From: Alkanindiges illinoisensis
Lineage (GTDB): Bacteria > Pseudomonadota > Gammaproteobacteria > Pseudomonadales > Moraxellaceae
Length of the DNA stretch: 64,000 bases
Assembly: GCF_004377485.1 (NCBI RefSeq)
Contig: NZ_SNTY01000003.1
Location: 36,886-100,885 of the forward strand
Reading direction: 5' to 3'
Shown here: positions 49,285 to 57,613 of the stretch, piece after piece
Layout: each line of letters opens with the position of its first letter
Position numbering within the stretch: the stretch's first letter is position 1
Program-made: the position numbers and the translations under genes
Notes under the pieces: generated by a model
The model's database searches: none
What the model was told of the DNA's origin: nothing
What the model saw: the letters and a program-made list of their open reading frames with translations, nothing else

Positions 49285-49998
49285 TTAACGGCCTTTTTCA
49301 TCATTCCATAACAGCTTGTGAAGCTGGAGTTGAAAACGCACGGGTAAGCGGTCTGCCACAATCCAGTCTGCCAGTTGCCGGGCAAAGGCGGGTAGTGTGG
49401 CCTTGGTTTTATCAATGGCAAAAGCAGGTGAAAACCATACCGTACTGACCAGCTTGTCCAGTTGATACTGCTGTAATTGCTGTTTAGCCCAGTCGTAGTC
49501 TTCGCGGTTACAAATGACAAACTTGATCTGGTCGTGCAGGGTTAAAAAGTTCAGGTTATCCATCAGGTTGCGGTGCTGTTCACCTGATGAGGGGGTTTTG
49601 AGATCCATCACCTTGGAAACCCGCGGATCAACCGCCTGAACTGACAGCGCGCCACTGGTTTCCAGCGACACATGCAAGCCTGCATCACATAACTGCTTAA
49701 GCAGGGGAATACAATTGGGCTGAGCCAGCGGCTCCCCACCTGTTACACACACATGCCTGACCCCAAATTCATTAACCTGATCCATAATGGCTTGCAAAGA
49801 TACCCGTTCACCCCCTTCAAAGGAATACGTGGTATCACAATAAGTGCAGCGCAGCGGGCAGCCAGTAAGCCGTACAAACACACACGGCCAGCCTGATTCG
49901 TTGGCTTCACCTTGCAGCGAATAAAAAATTTCGGTCAGGCGCAGGCCAGCAGCCGGATCAGTAACAGGAATTTGTGCAGAACGCATATGGGGTGTCAA
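49285..49998 (-). CDS. queE: 7-carboxy-7-deazaguanine synthase QueE (radical SAM)
   Basis: A 237-residue radical SAM enzyme. The iron-sulfur cluster cysteines are in CPLRCTYCDT, preceded by FYSLQGEANESGWPCVFVRLTG, and the SAM-binding VCVTGGEPLAQP follows. It makes CDG from CPH4, the step before QueC. The start could be ATG 49998 or the in-frame ATG four codons on. Confidence 0.93.
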   Translation of the reverse strand: MTPHMRSAQIPVTDPAAGLRLTEIFYSLQGEANESGWPCVFVRLTGCPLRCTYCDTTYSFEGGERVSLQAIMDQVNEFGVRHVCVTGGEPLAQPNCIPLLKQLCDAGLHVSLETSGALSVQAVDPRVSKVMDLKTPSSGEQHRNLMDNLNFLTLHDQIKFVICNREDYDWAKQQLQQYQLDKLVSTVWFSPAFAIDKTKATLPAFARQLADWIVADRLPVRFQLQLHKLLWNDEKGR

Positions 49999-50162
49999 GA
50001 CCTGAAAATGGATGAAAATACCGCAGAAAACGATATCAAACTACAAACCAAAACTTTTAGCAAACCGCATAAAACTGTTTAGTAAAAAAATGACGCCTTG
50101 TCTGCTGTATTACAACTTTAGCAAAACAAGGCGTATAAACCATGAATAAACGTGGATTAATT

Positions 50163-50259
50163 AATAGACTTCTTTCATAAGTTGTACCAACTCGCCTTCG
50201 ACAGGCTCAGGCAGCGTTGGTTGAGCTTGTCGAAACCAGACTTATGCAACAGATCTAAT
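50163..50259 (-). repeat. 97-bp MITE-like element, copy C (inverted relative to copy B)
   Basis: Same length and structure as copy B in the opposite orientation, 95 of 97 identical. Hairpin arms TTCGACAGGCTCA (50197-50209) and TGAGCTTGTCGAA (50222-50234) pair with one G-T wobble. It sits just downstream of dapD, between dapD and queE. Confidence 0.8.
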
Positions 50260-50286
50260 CTTTGCTTTAATTAATCCCTACTTTAA

Positions 50287-51111
50287 TTAGTCAACACGCA
50301 GTAATTCATTCAGGCCAGTTTTGGAACGGGTTTTTTCATCAACAGTTTTAACAATTACCGCGCAATACAAACTGTGTGTTCCATCAGCAGACGGCATATT
50401 GCCTGACACCACAACTGAGTATGGCGGAATACGGCCATAGGTCACTTCACCAGTTGCACGGTTTAAGATTTTGGTGGATTGACCGATGTAAACGCCCATT
50501 GAAATGACGGAGCCTTCACCTACAATCACGCCTTCCACAATCTCGGAGCGCGCGCCAATAAAGCAATTGTCTTCAATAATGGTAGGGTTTGCCTGCAGAG
50601 GTTCTAGTACGCCACCAATGCCAACCCCGCCAGACAAATGCACATTTTTACCAATCTGTGCACAGCTACCTACAGTTGCCCAGGTATCGACCATTGAGCC
50701 TTCATCAACATAAGCGCCAATGTTCACATAAGACGGCATTAGCACGACATTACGGGCAATAAAGCTGCCTTTACGGGCAGTGGCAGGCGGAACCACCCGA
50801 ATGCCAGAATCCTTGAACTGCTGTTCAGTCCAGCCGGCAAACTTGGTCGGCACTTTATCGAAATACTGTAAGCCTTCACCGCCATCAACTGGCACGTTGT
50901 CATTTAAGCGAAAAGACAGCAACACGGCTTTTTTAAGCCACTGATTAACTTGCCATTCACCATTGATTTTTTCTGCAACGCGTAAGCTGCCGTTATCCAG
51001 GCCAGCCAGTGCTTCTTCTACAGCCTGACGCACATCGCTTGGGGCATTGGTGGGTGAAAACTGCATGCGGTCTTCAAAGGCTTGTTCAATCAGCTGGGCA
51101 AGTTGGCTCAT
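50287..51111 (-). CDS. dapD: 2,3,4,5-tetrahydropyridine-2,6-dicarboxylate N-succinyltransferase
   Basis: A 274-residue left-handed beta-helix acyltransferase with hexapeptide repeats ([43 protein letters not shown]) and the [24 protein letters not shown] segment. It uses succinyl-CoA in lysine and diaminopimelate synthesis. Normal length. Confidence 0.94.
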   Translation of the reverse strand: MSQLAQLIEQAFEDRMQFSPTNAPSDVRQAVEEALAGLDNGSLRVAEKINGEWQVNQWLKKAVLLSFRLNDNVPVDGGEGLQYFDKVPTKFAGWTEQQFKDSGIRVVPPATARKGSFIARNVVLMPSYVNIGAYVDEGSMVDTWATVGSCAQIGKNVHLSGGVGIGGVLEPLQANPTIIEDNCFIGARSEIVEGVIVGEGSVISMGVYIGQSTKILNRATGEVTYGRIPPYSVVVSGNMPSADGTHSLYCAVIVKTVDEKTRSKTGLNELLRVD

Positions 51112-51205
51112 TTAAAAATCCATGTTGTGATTTAAAATTGGGGCTGATTATACATGAAATGCAGTAGGCTTGAAAAAGAGTTGAGTTTTCTTAAATTTCA
51201 TATAA

Positions 51206-51397
51206 TTATGCATTTTTGACCAAGAGCATATCGAATTGGGTTTTATAAAAAGATCTTATAGGAATTTTATCAGAACACACTTTGTAGGAAATGATGTGAT
51301 ATTCGGGAAGTATTGCTGTCTCATCTAGACGAATGACTGCTATTTTATAATAATGATTAAACTCATCATCGTATCTGGTTAGAGCGCCACAAATACT
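51206..51397 (-). pseudogene. Possible gene remnant in the spacer before the Hsp70 island
   Basis: A stop-free frame of 64 codons on the minus strand that reads like protein (for example YKIAVIRLDETAILPEYH and IPIRSFYKTQFDMLLVK) but has no start codon in a useful place. It lies in the 470-bp AT-rich spacer between dapD and the island; the rest of the spacer shows only likely promoter sequence. It may be the C-terminal scrap of an older accessory gene, or chance. Confidence 0.3.
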
Positions 51398-51581
51398 TTA
51401 TTTGATGGACTTGTAGTTGGAGTGAAAAAAATTGCGCAAATTTAACCTTATAATTTGAAACAAATTTCAATAACTGCCAAGACATACATAGGATTGAGCT
51501 ATTGTAATTGGTAGGGGGCTAGGAAAGCAACTTGAAGCAGCGTTACAGAAACATAATTTTGGTTAAATAGCGAGAGATACT

Positions 51582-52457
51582 TTGGACATTATTGTAAATA
51601 ACCCATTTAGAATACTGGGCTTATCTGCAACTGCTTCTGCGCGTGATATGACAAAGCGAATTTCTGATTTAGAAATGTTTGCTGAGTTAGGCAAGGTAAA
51701 GTCATATCCATGTGACTTTGCTTTTTTGGCACCACTGGATAGAAGTTTAGAAGCAGTTACAGATGCCGCCCGAAAAATTGAAAGCGATGAAGATAAAATA
51801 TTTTATGCATTATTTTGGTTTATCGCCAATGACAGCGTGGATGAAATAGCATTAGAGTGTCTGGGGGCTCAAGATAGCCATAAAGCGGATCAGCTTTGGG
51901 CTGACCGCATTGAAAGTACCGAATACCCTAAGTTTTCATGGTGGTTAAATGCTGCCGTTTTAAATTTCTTGCTGTCACACCAAGCACAGTTTGATAATAA
52001 AAAGTTTGAGAGTTCTTTATACGTTCTGGGTTTGTTGTTAGATGATTATTTTGATGACATTAAATATGCCGTTTTAAGCGGAAAAACAATGAATGTCAAT
52101 CAACGGCAAATCGGCAAGAATGTCATTGATTATGTATTGCGTTATATTGCTACGGCAAATATTCAGGTTTATGGCAATAGCAAAATTAAATTACTCAAAG
52201 AATTCAACAGCTTTCCGAAGTTTGCTATAGAATATGCTGAAACAAAAATCCTAACTCCAATTCTTGATAGCATTCAGGCAGAAACTGACAAGCTTAAAGA
52301 TTATCGAGAAAATGAGAATCGGTTTGGGTTGAAAAATAAAGGAATAAAAAACGAATTTATTATTCAATTCAATGAGTTGAATGAATATATCAAAAATAAT
52401 CCTGATAGTTCAGCACTTTATAAAATTCAGTCTACTATTAACCTGAATCGCGGATAA
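51582..52457 (+). pseudogene. J-like membrane protein gene, 5' part (interrupted by an IS982-family element)
   Basis: A 291-codon frame starting at TTG 51582 (GAGAGA just upstream; no alternative start in frame). The N-terminal 80 residues, from NPFRILGLSATASARDM to RKIESDEDKIFYALFWF, have the helix plan of a J domain and its boundary with a helical region, but no HPD tripeptide. Native sequence ends at residue 286; the last codons and the TAA at 52455 belong to the insertion element. The truncated protein could still be made but would lack the membrane anchor. Joining with the 3' part gives 526 residues. Confidence 0.7.
52433..52440 (+). repeat. Target-site duplication, left
   Basis: TACTATTA, repeated at 53412-53419 on the other side of the insertion element. 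The identical pair marks a recent insertion. Confidence 0.85.
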
Positions 52458-53411
52458 GAAATTGACTTGAAAAAAAGGTGGCTGAAAACCATTAGGGAGT
52501 TACCATACCACCTACGCCTCCAGCCACCATGTTCGATTTTACATATTTCTTCTGCCTGATTGATGACTTTTTTCAAAAATTCGAAGCAACCTATTGGGAA
52601 TTTTTAAAATACAGCAACAAGCGTTTGAGAATGCGATCCTCTCAATTGAAAATTTCAGAAATCGTGTTTATCGCCATTTGGTATAAATGCTCACATTTCA
52701 ATAACTTCAAAGCATTCTTCTTTTCATTAAAGAAAAATCACAGTCAACTGTTTAGATATTTACCGTGTTACCAGCGGATGGTTGATCTCATCAGAACACA
52801 TCAATTGGCATTACATGCCTTACACTTTGCCTTGATGAAAGATTGCCAAAGCAATCATTTATGGATGGATTCAACTACGCTGCCGGTATGCAAAAATCAG
52901 CGCATTCAACGGCATAAATCCTTGGCTAAGATTGCAACCCGCGGCAAAAGCTCAATGGGATGGTTCTTTGGCTGCAAGCTGCATTTAATCATGAACCAGT
53001 CAGGAGACATGGTCAGTACAGCTTTATCGAATGGACATACCGCTGATATTAAAATGGTTGAACAGTTGGTAGAAGGATTAAAAGCCAGGCTCTATGCTGA
53101 TCGTGGCTATATTAGTCAGGAATTAAAGAGCAGATTAAAATTACAAGATGTTGATTTAACTACATATCATCGGAAGAATATGCAAGCTGTTAATTTGTCG
53201 AAAGCAGATGAATATCACTTAAAGCAGCGTAATAAAATAGAAACTTTATTCAGCTTATTAAAAGGGAAATATAATTTAGTCACCAGTAAAGCTAGAAGCA
53301 TTGAAGGATACTTAGCTGGAATTTATGCATCTTTATGTGCTTACCAATTATGCCATCAAAATAAGCCAACCATTCGAGTAATGGAAGTATCGGCTTAAAC
53401 AGGATTCGGGT
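52441..53411 (+). mobile_element. IS982-family insertion sequence, 971 bp
   Basis: The ends are imperfect inverted repeats: ACCTGAATCGCGGATAAG at the left and, on the complement at the right, ACCCGAATCCTGTTTAAG, matching at 13 of 18 positions. It is flanked by an 8-bp direct repeat and carries one transposase gene spanning most of its length. Size and single-gene organisation fit IS982. It looks intact. Confidence 0.85.
52529..53398 (+). CDS. IS982-family transposase
   Basis: A 289-residue DDE transposase. The acidic triad can be placed at LWMDSTTLP, LYADRGYIS and KQRNKIETLFSLLK. A basic helical N-terminal region probably binds the end repeats. Complete and without frameshift, so the element may be active. 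Related elements in Acinetobacter are known to change expression of neighbouring genes. Confidence 0.88.
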   Translation: MFDFTYFFCLIDDFFQKFEATYWEFLKYSNKRLRMRSSQLKISEIVFIAIWYKCSHFNNFKAFFFSLKKNHSQLFRYLPCYQRMVDLIRTHQLALHALHFALMKDCQSNHLWMDSTTLPVCKNQRIQRHKSLAKIATRGKSSMGWFFGCKLHLIMNQSGDMVSTALSNGHTADIKMVEQLVEGLKARLYADRGYISQELKSRLKLQDVDLTTYHRKNMQAVNLSKADEYHLKQRNKIETLFSLLKGKYNLVTSKARSIEGYLAGIYASLCAYQLCHQNKPTIRVMEVSA

Positions 53412-53419
53412 TACTATTA
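53412..53419 (+). repeat. Target-site duplication, right
   Basis: TACTATTA, the second copy of the duplicated target sequence of the IS982-family element. Confidence 0.85.
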
Positions 53420-54141
53420 ATGATTATGTGGATACAATTAGAGCTAGCTCTATTTTTGCATATAATCATTTGGATGAAGATACCTTGGCTATATCTTTAA
53501 TTGAGTTTGCCTATAAATTACCGTCTTATTCGAGTGTGCGGTCAGATGTAGAGGAAGCAAAAGTCAATTTAGAGAAAGCACTCTCGGAGAAAAAGCAGGC
53601 TGAAAAATACGACGTTGTATTTGCGATACTAAAACAAGATATTTTAAATCTTGATCAAGCACAGTCTAGATTAAACCAGGTTAAAGCAGAACTTAGTAAA
53701 ATCACAGTACAAGATGAAGTATTTATTAAAGCCTCCTCTATGTGTGCACACCGTATTCTCAATTATTTGGTAGATGTGTTCAACGAAAAACAAGAGGAGG
53801 TGATGAGCAGAACAAAGGATTTTTCAGGGTTGCATGCGATAATGAAACAAGTAGAAAGTATTATATCGCAACTTAAACAATTTAATGTGGACAGGGAAAC
53901 AAAGGAACGTTTGCAAGATAATCATCATACGATCAAATCTGAAATTTCAGATTTGGAGGCGGCATTTGTACAACAGAAAAATCAACCATCGCAGTCAAGC
54001 AAACAATCATCAAGTTCGAGCGGTGGTGTTCCAGGAATATTATGGGTTGGTGCAATAGGTTTATGCTTTGCGGTATTACCGCTTGGTATTCTGGCACTTA
54101 TAGTTTTAGCGATTATACAAGCGAATGTAAAAAATGATTAA
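53420..54141 (+). pseudogene. J-like membrane protein gene, 3' part
   Basis: Joined to the 5' part by removing the element and one target copy, the frame continues without a break (…KIQSTIN-DYVDTIRASS…). This part has two alpha-helical, coiled-coil-prone stretches (about 53500-53960), a Gln/Ser-rich linker, and one or two hydrophobic segments at the C-terminus (GILWVGAIGLCFAVLPLGIL and beyond). A GTG at 53428 with no good ribosome site might start a fragment. The last codons overlap the next gene by 8 bases. Confidence 0.75.
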
Positions 54142-55081
54142 GTTCGGCATTTTACCAATTGTCGTAAGCATATTTTGGATGAATACTGCATATGCTGCCC
54201 CGACACAACCCCCAGAAACTATGCAGAAAGAGCTGAATGCTAAAATTGCTGTGTTAAATAATACGGATAAGCAAATTCGGTTACGTTTGGAGAAATTACA
54301 ACAAGACATCAGCCAGCAGCAAAAACAGCACAGGGCGGAACTTTTCCAGCAGCAACAAATCATCGAACAGCTTACCCTACAACAGCACACGCTAGAGCAA
54401 GATTTATCGGCTGCGCTGAAACAGCAGACAGCTCTATCGCAAGCTATTCAAACTCTAGAAAAAACAACAGCGCAAAAAAATGAACAATTAAATCAGAGCA
54501 TCAGTCAGCGAACATTATTTTCTATCTTTGCTTTGTTGCTATTACTTCTATTAATTAGTGCAGGTTATTGGCATATCAGAAAGCGGCATCACGCCAGTGA
54601 GCAGACATTATCCACACAGGTGCAAACCGTATTAAGCAGTGTGCGACAGTCTGAGGAAAGTATTGTAAAAGTAGATACTGAACTGGCAGAACGTTTTAAT
54701 GAGTTTATGGTGACACTTAAAAAACAGCAGTCTGCGCCAAGTCTTGTTAATAAAGAACCCGACCATAGTTTACCCTTAAAGCTGGCAGATGAAATTCACC
54801 GCATGAGTAAACGGCTGGCAGCCTTGCCAGTAGAAACTAAGGGCTTGAAACCGCTGAGTAAATCGCTAGAGCGATTGCAGGCAGAATTGGCAGAACAGGG
54901 TTATGAGATGATAGATTATACCGGGACGACCTATTCTGAGAATATGTCTGTAAAAGCACGATTTGTTCCAAGCGATGAATTGGATGTCGGGCAAAGTGTG
55001 ATTACTAAGGTGGTTACACCGCAGGTAAATTTTAACGATGTAATGATTCGTATGGCAGATGTTGAAGTCAGTGTAGGTTAA
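54134..55081 (+). CDS. Membrane-anchored GrpE-like protein with periplasmic coiled coil
   Basis: A 315-residue protein. Residues 1-22 form a signal-peptide-like start (NTAYA-AP). Residues 28-125 are a Gln-rich coiled coil, 128-148 one membrane segment (LFSIFALLLLLLLISAG), and the rest is cytoplasmic. From about residue 213 the sequence follows GrpE: helices, then QGYEMIDYTG, FVPSDELDVGQSVI and VVTPQVNFND, in the order of the GrpE beta-domain. The topology would place a coiled coil in the periplasm and a nucleotide-exchange-factor-like domain in the cytoplasm. It overlaps the upstream gene and precedes the Hsp70 gene by 12 bases. Confidence 0.7.
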   Translation: MIKFGILPIVVSIFWMNTAYAAPTQPPETMQKELNAKIAVLNNTDKQIRLRLEKLQQDISQQQKQHRAELFQQQQIIEQLTLQQHTLEQDLSAALKQQTALSQAIQTLEKTTAQKNEQLNQSISQRTLFSIFALLLLLLLISAGYWHIRKRHHASEQTLSTQVQTVLSSVRQSEESIVKVDTELAERFNEFMVTLKKQQSAPSLVNKEPDHSLPLKLADEIHRMSKRLAALPVETKGLKPLSKSLERLQAELAEQGYEMIDYTGTTYSENMSVKARFVPSDELDVGQSVITKVVTPQVNFNDVMIRMADVEVSVG

Positions 55082-55093
55082 AAGGAAGTTATA

Positions 55094-57607
55094 ATGCGTC
55101 AAAAGATTGATTATGGTATTGATTTAGGTACGACTAATTCTGCAATTGCGCGTATGGATAGTGGTGAAGCAGTTATTATCAAAAGCGATGATAACCAGAT
55201 GGATACTACACCTTCTTGTGTTTCTTTTAATAAGAAGCAGACTATGTTTGTTGGATTAAGTGCCAAAAGTGCCATTGAGAGAGAAGCAGTAGCTGCCTTT
55301 AAGGCACGAAAGGCAAACGCTGCAAATGGCTATTTGGAATTTAAGCGTACGATGGGAACAGACCATCAATACACATCTTCCAATATGAATCGAAGTTATA
55401 ACTCTGAGGAGTTATCTGCTGAAGTGTTGAAAAAATTAAAAGGCTATGTACGGGATGAGGAAATTGTTTCTGCGGTAATTACCGTACCAGCCATGTTTAA
55501 GCAAAGCCAGCTTGAAGCAACACAGCGGGCGGCAGAATTGGCAGGGTTTGGTTATTGTGAATTATTGCAAGAGCCTATTGCGGCTTCTATTGCCTATGGT
55601 ATAAAAGCCAATGCCGCCACAGGCTATTGGCTGGTATTTGACTTCGGTGGTGGTACGTTTGATGCAGCATTAATGCACGTCGATGAAGGCATTATGAAAG
55701 TGGTGGATACCGCAGGTGACAACCATTTAGGTGGTAAAGACCTTGATAATGTCATTGTTGACCAGTTATTTATTCCTGCGTTAAGAAAACAATGTGCATT
55801 GGACGATACTTTGTCTAATCCACAGACCAAAAAGTTATTGCAAGAAGCTTTAAAGTCATATGCGGAGCAGGCAAAAATTACCTTATCCTCTAAATCTCAA
55901 TGGAATTATTTTTTAGAAGATTTAGGTGAGGACGATGACGGAGAGGAAATTCAAGCGGAATTAAGTATCTCTCTTGATGAATATGAGCGTGCTACTCGTC
56001 CTGTTTTTCAAAAGGCTGTTGATATTGCCAAAAATATTTTAACCCGTAATAAACTGGCTGGCTTGGATTTAAGCTCGCTGATTTTGGTAGGTGGACCTAC
56101 ATTTTCACAAACTCTGCGGCAAATGCTGCGGGAGCAAGTCACCGCCAATGTGGATACCAGTATTGATCCGATGACGGCAGTTGCTAGAGGCGCAGCGTTA
56201 TTTGCGTCAACCAAAAATATCCCGGATAACCTGCAAAAACGGGATAGTTCTAAAGCGCAGTTGAGTTTAAAATATCCTGAAACCACAGTGGAAACCCATG
56301 AAAACTTGGGTATTCGCATTGACCGGAGTAAATCTACCGCCAATTTACCTGAAAAATTTAGTTTGGAGGTACTGCGTGGGGACAGTGCATGGTCAAGCGG
56401 TAAAATCACCATGGACAGCGATGTCGAAATTGTGGAAATACAACTTAATGCAGGTAAACCAAACCAATTTACCATTAAATTGGCGGGATTGGATGGCAGC
56501 AGTATTCCTTGCGAACCGAGTTCCATTACCATTATTCATGGTTTGAAAATTGCCAGCGCAACCTTACCTTATGCAATTGGTCTTGAAGTTTATGATACTA
56601 CTGATGCTAAACAAGGCGTGTATCCACTGGAAGGACTAGAAAAGAATAAAACCTTGCCGGCAAAAGGCAAAGGCAGATTTAAAACAGCACAAGATATACG
56701 GCCTGGTAATGCAAGCGATAAATTATTCATACCGCTTTACGAATTTGAAAGTGAAGGCTCACGGGCAGTATTGAATAGCTTTTTTGGTAAGTTTTCCATT
56801 ACAGGCAAGGACTTAGGTGCATTTTTACCTATTAATAGTGATATTGAGGTTACACTGCGCATTGATGCTTCACGGCGTGGCTCATTATCGGTTTATATTC
56901 CAGCTTTGGATGAAACATTTGATATTGTGATTGACCACGAGAATACAGAAGCGGAGGCAAACGACACATTACTGGAAACTATCAACGAAGCACGCCTGAT
57001 AGCCAAACAACTGGCAGCAGATGGTAATTCGACTGCCAGAAAAAAAATCGAAATACTGGATCAGACAGAGCGAGATTTACGCGAGCGTAGTCAAGATCGT
57101 GATATCCAAGAAAAAGTTAAAAACACGCTGCAAGAAACTTTTATTGAGTTGGATAAACAGCAGGAAAGCGGTGAGTGGCCCAAAGCAGAACAGGAATTAC
57201 GCGAAGCATTGGAGGATTTGATTAAGGTTAATAAACGCTACGGCAATCATAATAGCAATCGTATTGTTGTGGAGTTTGAAAATCATGCGCAGCGCATTAT
57301 TGAGCATCGTGATGCTAAATCGGCACAGAAGCTCAAAAAAGAAATCTATTCATTGTCAATCGAATTGGAAAGCCAAGATATTGGTTTTTGGGTTGGCTTG
57401 ATTCAGTATATGGATGAAGAATTTGATGATATTACATGGACAGACCGTCAAACCGCTTATCAAGGTGTGCAGAACCTTAAACGGCTGCTGAATGCCAATC
57501 CAAGTAAAGAGCGTTTAGAGCAAGCTACACTGGAAGTATGGGGATTAATGGTTTACACAAGCGATGGCAGTGCGCCAAGCATTAATAACAGCTTGTTGCG
57601 CAGGTAA
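55094..57607 (+). CDS. Long Hsp70-family chaperone (DnaK-like)
   Basis: An 837-residue Hsp70 relative. The ATPase domain is well preserved: IDLGTTNSA (residues 9-17), ITVPAMFKQSQLEAT, LLQEPIAASIAYG, FDFGGGTFDAALM and LILVGGPTFSQTL. A beta-rich part (about 390-580) could be the substrate domain, but it lacks close resemblance to DnaK. The C-terminal 200 residues are helical and charged. It is about 200 residues longer than DnaK (638) and lacks an EEVD-type end. AAGGAAG precedes its ATG. Its neighbours encode candidate co-chaperones. Confidence 0.85.
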   Translation: MRQKIDYGIDLGTTNSAIARMDSGEAVIIKSDDNQMDTTPSCVSFNKKQTMFVGLSAKSAIEREAVAAFKARKANAANGYLEFKRTMGTDHQYTSSNMNRSYNSEELSAEVLKKLKGYVRDEEIVSAVITVPAMFKQSQLEATQRAAELAGFGYCELLQEPIAASIAYGIKANAATGYWLVFDFGGGTFDAALMHVDEGIMKVVDTAGDNHLGGKDLDNVIVDQLFIPALRKQCALDDTLSNPQTKKLLQEALKSYAEQAKITLSSKSQWNYFLEDLGEDDDGEEIQAELSISLDEYERATRPVFQKAVDIAKNILTRNKLAGLDLSSLILVGGPTFSQTLRQMLREQVTANVDTSIDPMTAVARGAALFASTKNIPDNLQKRDSSKAQLSLKYPETTVETHENLGIRIDRSKSTANLPEKFSLEVLRGDSAWSSGKITMDSDVEIVEIQLNAGKPNQFTIKLAGLDGSSIPCEPSSITIIHGLKIASATLPYAIGLEVYDTTDAKQGVYPLEGLEKNKTLPAKGKGRFKTAQDIRPGNASDKLFIPLYEFESEGSRAVLNSFFGKFSITGKDLGAFLPINSDIEVTLRIDASRRGSLSVYIPALDETFDIVIDHENTEAEANDTLLETINEARLIAKQLAADGNSTARKKIEILDQTERDLRERSQDRDIQEKVKNTLQETFIELDKQQESGEWPKAEQELREALEDLIKVNKRYGNHNSNRIVVEFENHAQRIIEHRDAKSAQKLKKEIYSLSIELESQDIGFWVGLIQYMDEEFDDITWTDRQTAYQGVQNLKRLLNANPSKERLEQATLEVWGLMVYTSDGSAPSINNSLLRR

Positions 57608-57613
57608 TAACAT

